Origin: Ophthalmolycus amberensis
Taxonomy: Eukaryota; Chordata; Actinopteri; Perciformes; Zoarcidae
NCBI GenBank assembly: GCA_024529925.1
Contig: JAFEUB010001021.1
Coordinates: 345,001-409,000 of the forward strand
Direction of reading: 5' to 3'
DNA: 64,000 nucleotides
Positions within the stretch are counted from its first letter, which is position 1. Every line of letters starts with the position of its first letter. The position numbers were made by a program, and so were the translations under genes. The notes under the pieces are model-generated. The model was not told where the DNA came from. It did not search any database and saw only the letters and a program-made list of their open reading frames with translations. Below are positions 1 to 12,142 of this stretch, piece by piece.

Positions 1-1072
1 AAAATAGTTCATTTCTGAAGGATGGCCGGAGGCTGCACAAGTTCACACACACTCATGCACATACCGAAATTGCATACAAACACACCTCTTTCCGCAAGTG
101 AATTCCGCAACATTAGTCCGTCCCTTTATTGATAAATGCATTATTAGCACAGTGTTTTTAAAATGTCATTCCCAATAAAACACTTTACTATCACTGACTT
201 TTATAACCTACTGGCAGGTGTGTGTGTGTGTGTTCTCCAGCAGCCGCGTTGGGACTTAGCCTGTTCCCTGCCGGTGTTTATACAAAGTATGACTCTCTAG
301 AGCTTGGTAATGAGATCAGGGACTCTCTGGTCCTCAGGGCTTGTCACGTCACCTCTGTGCCTGACGGGGCAACGTCTGGCACAACATAAGTCAACCAAAA
401 CAAGCCAAACCGGGCCACACTGCACAAAGACATATACCTGTTTTCCCGATTGTTGAGTTTGAAGTTTAGAGCTGTCAAGATCATTAAAGCCACAGTGGTT
501 GGACATAGTCTTAAGAAAAGATTAATGGAGTTAGACATTCTCATTTGTTGTCTGGATTACAGCGTATTAATGACTTAGGTATGCAAAAACCCTGACAGGA
601 CTGAACAATGTGGAAGGTTGAAAAGTTTTTGTTTTTTTATGTCCATGGTATAGTTTGGATAGGCGCATTTTTAACTTGTCAAATTTAAATTTAAATCAGC
701 ATCTAAATCTGGAACCTAGGCATAAAATCACTGTAACATTATCCTAAATAAGGTAAGGTACAGGTAAGGTATAGAAGAAGCACAGAAATGCCACCTCAAC
801 CTAAACTGGTGGAGTCAAATAAACCATAAACCCAAACCCACGCATCCATCCCCATGAGAGAGGCCTCCTGAACTGTGGAGCGGAGTGTAGATGTGGGTGG
901 CACAACTCTCCCAGGCCTGACATTGGAAACTGCCAAAGAGCACACTAGAGTTAGTTGTGGTTGGCCGGATGCACGGGATGCATGTAAGGCCAGGCCAACT
1001 ATTGAGGCACAGGGTTTGGCAAGCCCAGCCCATCACAGCCCAGCGTGGCCACACAGGCCAATTAAGACAGGC
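1..1072. other. Non-coding stretch, no gene seen
   Basis: AT-rich single-copy-looking sequence with only a very short TG run near 220-233. Short open frames on both strands overlap each other and show no domain, splice or codon signal. I see nothing else supportable here. Confidence 0.5.
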
Positions 1073-1312
1073 CCTCTCTTCTCCTTTGTTCTCCTCCCCT
1101 CCTCTGTGTCTCTCTCATCTCTCCCTCTCTCTTTATCTCTCACTTTCTCTCTTGTACTCCCTCTCTCTTTCTCCCAATCCTCACAAAGCGTGCTTACACA
1201 TTCCTCTTTTCCCACTTTGCCTCTCTAATTGCTGTGGACTGAAAAGAGGGATGAGAGAGGGGAATGAGATTGAGAGAAAGAGACAGAGAGAGGGAGAATC
1301 TGAGGGAAAGGG
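1073..1312. repeat. Polypyrimidine block followed by polypurine block
   Basis: From 1073 to about 1180 the plus strand is almost entirely C and T. After a roughly 55-base spacer, 1238-1312 is almost entirely A and G. The two blocks are roughly complementary in character, so a single strand could fold back on itself, and each block alone could form triplex (H-DNA). The open frames through it (Ser/Leu-rich forward, Arg/Glu-rich reverse) are products of the composition, not genes. Confidence 0.75.
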
Positions 1313-1397
1313 GGTCATACCACATAACCTCTATGGCCAGGACAAACTGTACTGGGCCCCTGGAATAGTCAAAACTCCTGTGTGTGTATGGGCTCGA

Positions 1398-1400
<3 letters not shown>

Positions 1401-1444
<44 letters not shown>
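1401..1444. repeat. (TC)22 microsatellite
   Basis: Uninterrupted TC dinucleotide array of 44 bases. It lies about 90 bases after the polypurine block and extends the pyrimidine/purine-biased domain that starts at 1073. Confidence 0.95.
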
Positions 1445-1448
<4 letters not shown>

Positions 1449-2698
1449 ATTACAACGAAACTTAACCGTTTGGCTAATTTACTCCAAAGAGCTTAATTTC
1501 ACAATATAAACATATCATTTAATCTACATCCTTGCATTGACTCTGAGGTGGTTACAGCAAAGCCAGGGTATAAAGAGGGGATTGTGCTTCTTCAGCGCCC
1601 CACAGAACTATCTAATTGTTGATTCCTAATCAACCAGGAGCTGTGAGGAGGCTTTCCTATTATGTAACCGTAGGTTCTGACACATTACTGTAACAATGAA
1701 AGGGAAGTTTTATTGGATTTTGCTGAGATGAAAACTGTGTGACGTGAAGAGATCAAATCTATGGTTATTTATGCTGTTGTTACATCTTTTGTTTCACTGT
1801 TTATAATGTGTAAAATATAAGATCTGACTTCAAGAGCATGAGGATGAGACAAAAACTAACTATTTGGGCACAGAAAAACAACTGCACAATGTCGGTGTTT
1901 GTCTTTGGTCTATATCTGATCGACTTCTGAAAAGCACGAGAAGGATCCATCACACCCACTTGCATGCTAAACATGGAGCGCTGTGGATGCCATATTTGTA
2001 AAGTTTTGCAATTTTGAGGCTTATGGTGTCTTTGTCACACACCACTGAAAGGTCAGTGCAACACATTCAGAGCAATGTGGATGAAACAAAATGTGTGGGG
2101 TAGACTGTATTCTGGAAGGCCAGAACATGGGAAATGAAGTGGTTAAGCCATAGAAAATCATAACAAAGGGGGAAGTGGTTTCCAGTGTGGTCACTGGGTC
2201 ATTGCATGACAATTTCCGCTTACTGGAAAACAAGGGGGTCACAGCTTTACACTGAAATATACTCAGTGTGTGGTGCAGAGACCGCCTGGGCTATTCACAG
2301 GGGTCAAATGCTACACTCTGTGGCAACTCATTTTCAAGATTTAAAACTGTTCATGTTTTCGTCCAAAAGACGATTTTAAATATCAGCCCACAGTAGATGC
2401 ATTTTCCAACAATGGTACTTTTATCACTTTTTCCTTTCTGAAATATTCATGCATTTGTTAAAGGGTACATTTAATTGAAGGTGTTGCAGGAAGAGTGAAG
2501 TGGGTGGCAGTAAATGTTTTAAAGCAGAACGCTGCACTTAATTAAACAAGGAGGTCAGCATCTTGTAACGTTTAAGGTTTCTGAGTTTTTCACTTTAACA
2601 TTATCCAGGTGTGTCCTTATACTTCACTTTATCAGGGCATTCATCATTGTTGCACGTCAGTGTCACTATGCGGAGGTCACCGGGGCACTACCTGGGAC

Positions 2699-2700
<2 letters not shown>
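1445..2700. other. Non-coding stretch, no gene seen
   Basis: Mixed-composition sequence without long repeats. Short frames on both strands have no recognisable homology. A TATAAAG-like motif at about 1570 is isolated and not counted as a promoter. Confidence 0.5.

Positions 2701-2788
<88 letters not shown>
2701..2788. repeat. (CA)44 microsatellite
   Basis: Uninterrupted CA array of 88 bases, the longest pure CA array in the window. Such alternating purine-pyrimidine tracts can adopt Z-DNA. The His-Thr runs encoded across it are artefacts. Confidence 0.97.
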
Positions 2789-2791
<3 letters not shown>

Positions 2792-3487
2792 GCACTGCCT
2801 ACCTGTCATGATCCATTCGGGACATTAGAGGCAAGACAGTGAAGGCTGTGCAGATAAGTGAATCTGCTGGATATGCACACGTTGTTGTAAATGAAAAACT
2901 AAAAAAGAATTGAAACTTTAAAACCAAAGGCAGACAATCAGCGATCCTGGCACTTGTTGTGGTGGTAAAGCAGGCTGCACAATAACCAGGGACACGCCCC
3001 TCTATTTTTGAACAACATATAATTACAGATCAGGATAGGAGAGCCCATTCTGAGGGGAAAATAGCAATCTCTCTTAATTACAAGGCAGGCCATGATCCAT
3101 ACCTATCCGTCAATTCAAATAACTCTGTTGGATGACTCTCTGTTGGAGTGGCTGGCAATATTATTTCTGTTCAGGTAGAGATAAACAACACAAGCAGTGC
3201 CATCAGCTAAACTCAAATCTGTAGACCAACAACCGTCAACAGGAAATTCAACAGGAAAAATTGTATTCACAAACAGATTAAAGTTGCTTAATCGTAAACT
3301 ATGAAAAAAATTGTAATTCTTGATTGTTCTAAACGAAAAGAAAACAATATGGGAGAAACCACAAACTCAACTTTTTATAACCCATACACGGATCCCTGTG
3401 GATGTTATTACGTGCTTTTGAATGACAAGTGTTGAGTTGGACTTTTGTGCAACAGTTAAGCAAGGGCCAGCGTGTGTGTCCAGCCGT

Positions 3488-3490
<3 letters not shown>
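2789..3490. other. Non-coding stretch, no gene seen
   Basis: No open frame with coding character, no repeat boundary and no RNA-gene signature were seen between the two CA arrays. Confidence 0.5.

Positions 3491-3540
<50 letters not shown>
3491..3540. repeat. (AC)25 microsatellite
   Basis: Uninterrupted AC array of 50 bases, followed by a short degenerate tail of AAACACACAA type. Confidence 0.97.
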
Positions 3541-3548
<8 letters not shown>

Positions 3549-4224
3549 AAACAGGCTCCAGTCTCCAGTGAGCAGTGTCAGCATCCAGCTATGGTGGAGG
3601 TTCCTCTCTCTCCGGCCAGATGAGCATTCTAGTTATCTTCCCCACATAAACAAGATAAGCTCCATTTCTTTGGCCCTCGCCAGGGTCTAGGGGTTACTGA
3701 GTTCTTTCCTTCTACGCTCTCGTTCTCTTCCTCTTCCTCTCCTTGACCTTTTTCCTTCTTCTTTTTCCGCAACTTCTGTTTTCTGTGTAAGGATTTCTGC
3801 AGGACGGGAGAGTGCGCAAAATCTCCTGGCTCACAATAAAACTATCATCCGGAATTTCATTTACACAACTCCCATGACACGTTAGAGAGAAAAATAGTCA
3901 TAATTACGTTTCATTTTAATCATGAAAACATCTACCCTTTCTAAGAATGATAGATATTTCAGATATTGTCGTAAGCCCACGCACCCACACACACACTGAG
4001 AAAAAAACAAGGCAGAAGAGTGCAAATATTTGTGAGGAAATTGCTCGAGAAGGACATTGCAAATGTGCCATTTGGCTGCCACAAACCATTGTCCGTTGAG
4101 ACTTGCCATGGAAGCTGGCAGCAGTTGTCTGTGTCTGCTGTGCCATCCTTCAGCCCAAGACTGTCAATTTCATTCTCATGCTTCAGTAATGCGGATGGGA
4201 ACTTATCCAGAAATGCCACAACTG
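3541..4224. other. Non-coding stretch with a short pyrimidine tract
   Basis: A CT-rich tract occupies about 3703-3769. Open frames of roughly 75-155 residues across 3882-4426 on both strands overlap one another and run into CA/TG sequence; none shows a domain. No gene is supported. Confidence 0.45.
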
Positions 4225-4463
4225 AAAGACTATGTGTGTGTGTGTGTGCACTTAAATATAATGGCATGTGTACCAGTCTGGCACACAAGTAATGACAAAG
4301 GTTTCTCTGTGAAAACCCACACGTATACTCACATGTACACAAACATAAACAAACAGTCATGTATACACAAATATACATGAAAGCACACATGCATACATTA
4401 ACATGTACATGCACATTTACACACATTCAAATGCAAACATGCACACACACACACACACACTTG
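4225..4463. repeat. TG/CA-rich cryptic simple sequence
   Basis: A short (TG)9-like run (about 4231-4248) is followed by degenerate CA-rich sequence with many ACACAT and ACATGT steps, and then a (CA)10 run at about 4441-4460. It looks like an old, decayed dinucleotide array. Confidence 0.7.
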
Positions 4464-6660
4464 TGTTCACGGAGCCCTGCTAATGATGGGTGGCAGTATG
4501 ATGTTTGTGTGTGTTCCAAAAGAATTGGCATTACTACTTGGGCGAAATCAGCGGCCAACAGCACCGGGCTATTAACAAAACTGTTTCTTTGTTTGCTATT
4601 TTTCAGGGTTTTCTTTTCTTGAGAGGCGCCAAGCAATTAATGGTCTGCCTATGGGAGACCAGTAAACTGTGCCACAGTGGCGAACATATGCACAATGACG
4701 CAAGACGTGATGGAAAAGAAGATGATATTATGACCGGCCAACACTCATCATTCTGATCTTTACTGCAGGTTGGCTCAAAGAGGCCAGCTGATATTCAGAA
4801 GGGCTAGTCAGACTTTTGACCATCCTGGCCAGTGTGCAAGTTCAAAGCCTCCAAGCACGTATACAAGGACGTATACAAGGATGAGAAATTGTGGTGGGAT
4901 GTAGGACTACCATGGTAAATTAATCTCCTTCAGCACATTCAAAAATTTGACAAATTGGATCAGTTTGTAGCTTCTTTCTCAAGAAAATAATTAGTTATTA
5001 TCTTAGTGTGTTTTCATGAAGGTGAAATTGAATAGGTAAAAATGACAGAAAGGAGGAAAACGTGGATCTTCCACAAACGTGAGGTCGTAAAACCTCAGCA
5101 TTACATTGTAAACTGCGGTCAAGCTGCTGTTACCAAGCAGATAAGCAATATGGATACAAACACCAGGAAGAAATTAACATTTGTACCCATCCTATTAACC
5201 ACTAGTCAATTTGGAATTGATTGCTATTCTCAATTTGAACAAATCTTTCCCATGGCAAGGACATTAACTTAATGTAAATTATTATTGTATTATTTGGGGG
5301 AGCTGCATTAAATCTCAGTTACTCTGAAGACAAGTCCAAGTTGACTAGTGTTGTATTTTATTTAAAACAAGCAAGTTAAGCTTTGGTCAAAAGGAGAGAG
5401 AGCGATTGTAGTTTGTAAATAATCTATATTTCTTTATTACTTTATTTTGAGCATTAGAAAATAAAATTACAAATATTGATTGAAATAACAATCAGAACAG
5501 AGACACAGGAGGGAGCCGGGAGGAGACCAGGGGCGGAGACACACAGAGACAAGGGAACACAGGGGGCAAAGCCTAACTGTGACAGCGGCTCGTGCTTTTG
5601 TGTGCAGCTTGCCCTCTCTGGATCTGCCCACATTGCGTTCGTAAGCGACTGAGCGCTGAGGGTTAACGGCATGTGGCCAGCCACCCCAATAGTACAAATA
5701 TCACTTCCACTGGCTGTCGTTTGGAGAAAAGCAAAGAGATGGTCTGAGATAAATGGGACAAGTCTGCAATGAGGATAGGCCTGATTAATGTTCAGCCAGA
5801 TAAAGCTAAATTAGCGGATATGACTGAGCCATAAAAGTGACAAAGAGTGAGATAATGATGTGGCTTTACAGCTCTTTGGTTGCACAAGCTCAGGTGATTA
5901 CGAGATATGTTTTAGTGTTTTGACACCGACACTTCAGAGTTATCTGTGTGGAGTGCACGCACGTGCAGAATGTTTCCATAAAGAATAAAAGAAATATCAA
6001 CTCAAGCCACATACTATTAGTGTCCTGTGAAAACCACAATATCTACAAAAAGTCAACTTTTCATCAATTAAGAAAAACTGTTTAAAACTTGATAACAGTG
6101 CGTGTTCTAGATTACTTAACTGGCTTTTCAAGGGTTTCAGTGGAATTAAAAAAAAATGAAACTTCAACATATAGGTTCTTAACTAAAGAGTGATGAACCT
6201 GATATTCAGTCACTTCTGAAAGCAACAATCAACTACTAGCCCACTGAGCTCTGGATGTGGGAGAGCCAGGGCTTTACTGGTCACAGTCAGCGCCCTCTGT
6301 TAAATATTACAAGGGAGTAACAATGCTAAAAACACAAATGCTACAGAAACACCCCAAATTGCCTTATTTTTTATTGTCAATTAGCATAGAACATCAACAG
6401 TAATTTCCTGTTACTCACTCAAGCAGATACCCTCTGGGGTTTTCAGTGACCGCTTGAGATGAGGTAGCAGCAGTGGTTCCACCTTAACCAGACATTTCTG
6501 GGCAGGAAAATTAGCTGAAAATCCACATTTGGCTCCCTGTACGTGTCGGGGTAATTTCTATGTACATGTTCCTGAACGCATGTGTGTTCATAACCAATTG
6601 TTTCCCCCTGGTCTGTGCATGTTAAGTGTGTTTGTGAGAGGTGCCTGTGACAGGTAACCT
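4464..6660. other. Non-coding stretch, minor tandem only
   Basis: A 12-base unit is repeated twice at about 4858-4881 (CGTATACAAGGA). The frames at 5454-5697 on the minus strand have no recognisable domain. The segment CAGCGCCCTCTG near 6286 resembles part of a CTCF core but lacks the flanking cytosines. No gene seen. Confidence 0.45.
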
Positions 6661-7200
6661 GGAATTATCCAGTGGCTTGCTCCCCAGACAGACTGAGTGC
6701 GTAGCAGTGTGACAGGCTAGTAATTGAGGGCTCCGAGGGAGAGAGGTTATACCATGTTAGCCTTATTATTATCATTAAAGCGAGAGTTAGCACACCGTCT
6801 GAGGCCAGGTCAAGCAGAGAGCTGTTCCTCCAGACAAACTGATGCTTACAAGCCTTCTGTTTGTCCCACGTGTGCTCAGTGAATCAACTGCTGCCTAGTA
6901 GCAATTACTGCCCGGCCATCACTGCAAATAACAATTTGTCTTTATTTGAGCTCCATGCTGAAACTAAATTTTTTAAATTAGAAAATAAAAGGTTGTGCCG
7001 ATAGTGGCAGACATCGCTCTCCTGCAGCACTGTGCTGTGTGTTTTTAATAATGTCAGTTATTAGCCCAGCAGGTTGGGCAACCTGCAGCCTCTCAGTCTG
7101 ATAAACAATGAGAGCTGCTCAGCTCCCAGACTTTCTGTGTGTGACAAACTGTTCCTGTGCATCAGCTGTGGACTCTTTTATCAGCTTATAAGAAGTTGCT
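6661..7200. promoter_or_regulatory. Candidate conserved non-coding block
   Basis: This stretch has no simple repeat and balanced composition. It contains several AT-rich homeodomain-like cores (for example around 6903-6910 and 7040-7060) between moderately GC-rich segments. That texture is common in developmental enhancers, but I have no alignment to show conservation. The call is inference only; it could be ordinary unique sequence. Confidence 0.15.
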
Positions 7201-8680
7201 CTGTACGATGACTGCACCGAGAGCCTGAGGGAGGGAGAAGAAGGTGCTGGTGGGTTATTCCAAGATACAGTTCTTTAATACATTTTCTTACTTTACCTTT
7301 TTAAAAACTTGGAACGTCCCAATGAGACCTGAAAACCTCTTTTGCAAAGGAGAACTGGGCAAGATGGCAGCATAACATGTTGCAAATAAAACGATACAAA
7401 AGCAGATACACAAACAATACTAAAACTGATGATAGTAAAATAAGGCAAGTAGACTATGAAAATACACAATTAAATTTAATTCTGCCAGATATATCAGATG
7501 CATCTATTTGAATTCCTTTTGTAGGTCGTTTCAGGAAGCAGAAAACATTAATAAGGCTTTATTTCCCATTTCTTTGCCGTATATTCTATGTCATGACAAA
7601 TATCAAATTAAAGAAAAGGGGCCAAATGAGGATCCTCCAAATATGTCCAAAATCATAATTTCAAAACAGAAACAGGGAACATCCTGTGGTATTTTATTTT
7701 TTGCTTTTTTTCTCAGTTCCAATAATTGCTTCTTTAAAAACAAACGCTCTTTTCTTCAAAAACAAAGATATCATTCTTAATCTTCTGTATCTTTCACAAG
7801 TCAAGAGGGAGACAGAGTTCTCGCCGCAGACTGGCAAACCAAACAAAACAGCAAGCAAAACAGCCCCGGACAACAGACAAAGTTTTATCAATAAAGATGT
7901 TCTTTCTATGAAAATAATCACTGCGGCCAAACAAAACACGACACAGGATCCAGAGTTGTTGTCGGAGGTTTGCCAGCAGACGCTTATGAAGGAAACTGTG
8001 CAGCAGAGGGGACAAGGATGACGCCACAGGGCCCTTTTCCCCCTCAATGTCCCCCTCCACCTGTCCCAGTCCACATTCTTGCAGAATGACCTGCTCATCT
8101 GTGTCCCCTACAGGGAGAGTCCAGAGGGTCTGTCTGATAATAAGGGATGATGTGTCTGCCAGCTCAGCTCCCATGTGTCATCAGTGCCGGGTTTTGTCAA
8201 GTGGGGGAGGGGTGAGGGGGACAACAGCAGAAAAACAGGGAGATTAAAGCGCACAATAACACTTTTTTTCATAATTTACTATGTCCATTCTATGCGTGAA
8301 AATGAGCCAAGCAAGACCCCCACGAAAACAACTTTGGAGGAAAAAAACACCCTTTGTTCCCTTGTCGTCCTTTAAACAAGAAGTTCACATGAGAAATGTC
8401 AAGAAACATGTGCTACTTCCCTTTCAGCATGGCATCTTCATTATTTGTGAGTATTTTGAGTGAATTGGCAGTGTTTTAGGTAGTTTTAGGTACTTTATAG
8501 TGACGTTAGGAGCTAACAAGTGGCAAAAATTCTAATAATGGAAAAATGTGGTGAAACATAACCTGAGGAATGGACATAAACGACAAAGAACTTATGTCCA
8601 AAAACTGACGGCGGTCTTTAAAACAGGAATGGAAAGAATTTTGATTTCTTACATTTATTAATAGCACATGGCAAAGAAGT
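7201..8680. other. Non-coding stretch with overlapping chance frames
   Basis: Between about 7686 and 8247, frames are open on both strands in several phases. The minus-strand frame at 7694-8098 includes a hydrophobic segment, but no family is recognised and there is no convincing splice context. I do not annotate a gene. Confidence 0.45.
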
Positions 8681-8990
8681 AGTGTGTGGGGCTGTGTGTG
8701 AGAGCAATGTGTGTGTGAGAGCAATGTGTGTGTGCGTGCATTTTGAGCACGCAACAAGTGCCAAGCATAACAGAGAAGACGAGAAAAACATGGTGGGGTT
8801 AGCTCACAGCCGGGCTTCCCGCTAACACGGTGTCACAAACAAAAAATGGGATGGTGCGTAAGTTGAGCGAGCCTGTGCGATTTTGTGACTACGTGTGATG
8901 TTATGCACTGTGCGTCTGATAGTGTGTCTGAGAGGATGCACATGTGTGTATGTGTATGTGCGTGTGTGTGAGTGTTGAAGTGTCTGCAGC
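8681..8990. repeat. TG-rich cryptic simple sequence with a 16-17 base unit
   Basis: A unit of the form GTGTGTGAGAGCAAT recurs in tandem near 8690-8735, followed by decayed TG-rich sequence at 8935-8990. The minus-strand frames (His/Thr-rich) here are composition artefacts. Confidence 0.6.
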
Positions 8991-9187
8991 TGTACGTGTG
9001 CAATGAGCAAAAACAGTACGGGGAAATGAATGAGGTATGTGTAATGCCTTGCGGCTCTGCTATGTTCATTAGGCTACAACGCATGTGACCGTGTGTCTGT
9101 GTGCCGGAGCGTGTTTGCTTTGCTTTAACACAAATTCCTGGGAAACAGTAGGAGGTATGGAAAGTGTTCCCCGCACAGCTTTTGAGG

Positions 9188-9300
9188 TTCGGTTGTCAAC
9201 ATTGTCGGTATAACATCACTGAGAGTAACACATGAGACCGATGCTGACACTGTCGCGAATTTGTTCGGCTCGATGGACCGATAGATCGTATATCTCGTTT
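9188..9300. other. CpG-dense patch
   Basis: About ten CpG dinucleotides lie within roughly 110 bases, most of them in 9236-9298, while the flanking kilobases are CpG-poor. The patch is not strongly GC-rich. It may be a small unmethylated regulatory site, or young inserted DNA that has not yet lost CpGs by deamination. No element ends were found. Confidence 0.35.
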
Positions 9301-10960
9301 CCCTGCAGCCTCTGTGGAGTGTGACATACATTTTGGGCCTTGCATGTTTTGTGGTGAAAATATGTTATTCCGAGGAGGAGTGAGAGCCAGCACGTCCTTT
9401 CAAAAATGTTCTCACTGTGGTGCAGTGGCGTGCTAGAACATCATATACTGTAAATACTGTGTGTGGGCCATTTTTTTCAAGTATCCAGGCAATATGCAGT
9501 GTGTTAGCTGCTGCCTATGTCTATCCAAGTAACTTTAGAAGGTACGCGACAGCTGTTTTGGTCCAGAAAGCTTTGCATGAACTTATTTTTTACCTCCTCG
9601 TATATCACTTCACTCCCATCATATTACCTGTTATTTCACACATAATCATAAAGCGATTGTATTTCCCTGGGTCACTGAGGTAATTGAGATATATTGTCCA
9701 TATGTAACATATGTAACATATTGTTCAGGAGAGCAGGGAAACATTGAGGCGGAATAATACATAAAATATAATCCAAAACAGAGTTCCATTGCTCCCCAAA
9801 GGTTTTGTGGATATACAGTAAATAAGATCATAATGTGCTGTGACACATTTGGCAAGTCCTGTTACATATACAGGACATGCTTATACGCTGAGACACACTC
9901 TTTATCATGCGCCAGATCTTATAATAAACACCATCTTTACAGCCTCAAAGCCAGGTCGTCCCAACATCATTAAATACATGGTTCCTGCTAGAGAAGCAAT
10001 TATGTCGACATTGTCAAAGTTGTTTTCCATACGAGGCTGTACGTTTCCTTACGTACCCCTGCCTGTCCTCATGTGGCTGGGCTGACCCCCGACACAGTTT
10101 GCTGAGAGTTTCACTTCCAATGCGGTTCCCAAAAAGCTTTCCGACACAGACAGCGGTACAGCTGGCCGCACTATAGCTGACATTTATAACTGCCTCTCAT
10201 CTGACAGTGATTCACAGCACACACATTAAAGACATATATTGCACCAGATGCAGCAGTTGAACAACAACCAAGACATCAATGATGAAATATGTCATAGTGA
10301 GCAGGTGAACAGGTCAAACAGCTTGAGGGTCGGTACGGGAATGTTTAATTTTGTTGCTGTGCTTTACATTTAGGCTAACAGTGTACTCAAAACAAAATCT
10401 AATTTTGAATACTTTGACATCTCAGACTGACACATCTATATGCAGCTTTTTTTTGGTCATGTGCAAACACATTTACTGCTTTTAGATTGAACTGCCAACC
10501 TCGATCTGAAGTTTGCAACAGACATCACCAAGGCTTTTCAGCCTGTAGGCAATGCAATTAATGGAATCTGAAAAATTTCACATTTTTCACATTTTTTTGT
10601 GCGAAATGACCCTTGGCACCATCATTTGCATGAGAGAACTTGCGCTGCTTTATCTGATGGTGCTGCACCAGTGTGTATGATTGGTGGAGAAGTTGTTGTT
10701 GGCAGCAAATTCTTTTTAACCAGCCTTTGCATATGAGCAAATACCTGAGCTACAGAAGATGTTTCCCTCCTCTGGCCGGCAGAAGATCAGTGATGTGTGT
10801 GTTTGGGCGAATAATGTAAGGTGGGACTACAAATAAAAGTGCTGACCCCGGGCTGTGGAATTCCAGGGGTCGGCATTCAAGGAGCATGCCCAGCCCTAAG
10901 AGAAGACGAGCCCAAATCCCCCTCTGGGCAACTTCAACCTTACACAACATGTCTGCAACA

Positions 10961-10968
<8 letters not shown>
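9301..10968. other. Non-coding stretch, no gene seen
   Basis: Unique-looking sequence. A short duplicated CATATGTAA motif lies near 9700-9720. No exon, RNA gene or transposon end is supported. Confidence 0.5.

Positions 10969-11016
<48 letters not shown>
10969..11016. repeat. (CA)24 microsatellite
   Basis: Uninterrupted CA array of 48 bases, flanked by decayed CA-rich sequence from about 10956 to 11043. Confidence 0.95.
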
Positions 11017-11018
<2 letters not shown>

Positions 11019-11799
11019 AGACACACATACACACACGCACACAATAAGCAGACAGTCCCCTGCCCCCTTCCCTTTGTTGTTGTTGTTTTCTCTTCTACCC
11101 CTCTCACAATGGAAAGGCATCTCCACTCTCTAAGGGGCCACAGTGAGAGATCTGCTCAGTAGCGAATCAATAAACAGAATCTATACTGGCAACACTCTGC
11201 GTCTACCTTGGACTTTAGTCGGCTAATGATTAGATGAGGCACAGACATGCAAGCTAAAGCAGGAGTAGTGAAAACACACACAAACTCTCCATTTCTGTCA
11301 AATACAGTTGTTGATAAAGCCACTCGTAGGCTGCCTTGAAACAGCATAAACCTCTCGAGACAGGGGCCGTTTGTCACTGAGGCCCCAGCAGCATCGAGGC
11401 GCTCGGTGAGTAGCTAATACAAAGCTCCTTTGAGCTTGAGCATTGTCTCCTACCCGGCTTGTTCTCTATGATTAGTCAGCAATCTGCTATCATACAAGGC
11501 CCTGGCCTACTTCTGCAGGAATTCGACCTATGACATCAGTTGGCTGCAAAGAGGCCAAAGTCTGTCCGGCATGGGCCTTACAGAGTTCAGGTGGAACAAT
11601 TTGAACGGTTTGGCTGTTTTTGACCTTCTCTATTAGTGATAGGCCCACTTTCTTTGTCTCACTCACTAACATACACTAACAACAATGAAAAGCCTTTCCG
11701 GAAAAGTTATCAAATGAGCACAAAAGCGAGAGAAGTATCAACAGATGACATAACAGAGGCGTGACTAGAAACAGACACAAGTTGGATGCAAACATTTTG
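11017..11799. other. Non-coding stretch, no gene seen
   Basis: Mixed-composition sequence after the CA array. Frames of 60-76 residues on both strands lack any recognisable feature. Confidence 0.5.
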
Positions 11800-11935
11800 T
11801 TGTGGTAAATTATTCTTATTTAACCATGACCAAAGGCTTTCAAACCTAAACCACAACCATAAATAAACATAAGTATCTAACGTTAACCAAACCTTTGACT
11901 GCCTACACCTCACATTAAACTCAATTAGGTAACCA
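11800..11935. repeat. Possible diverged copy of an AACC-rich dispersed repeat
   Basis: The text around TTTAACCATGACC, followed by repeated CCTAAACC/AACC steps, resembles the segments at 18350-18540 and 56760-56960. This copy is the weakest of the three. Family identity is unknown. Confidence 0.3.
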
Positions 11936-12050
11936 TAAATGTGATGAACACAAGATGTTATATTCTAATTTGTGTTTGAGAAATACACCGTCTGCAACAC
12001 GTAATCTAGATTATAGACTTTGTGCAAATTTTCCGAAAGTTCTCGATGGT

Positions 12051-12051
<1 letters not shown>

Positions 12052-12103
<52 letters not shown>
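12052..12103. repeat. (CA)26 microsatellite
   Basis: Uninterrupted CA array of 52 bases, ending 39 bases before the left end of the hAT element at 12143. Confidence 0.97.
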
Positions 12104-12105
<2 letters not shown>

Positions 12106-12142
12106 CAGGGATGAAAAAGACACTGAAGAGGAGGGGTTAGAG

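Noticed and set aside
2609..2842. Open frames of 66-77 codons with long His-Thr runs
   Set aside because: They are direct translations of the (CA)44 array. The same applies to His-Thr and Cys-Val frames at 3329-3690, 10750-11162, 11955-12244, 14399-14786, 28387-28674, 49182-49418, 53330-53749 and 63466-63996.
7694..8174. Minus-strand frames with a hydrophobic, membrane-like segment
   Set aside because: Two frames in different phases are open over the same DNA, no family is recognised, and hydrophobicity follows from T-rich codons on that strand.
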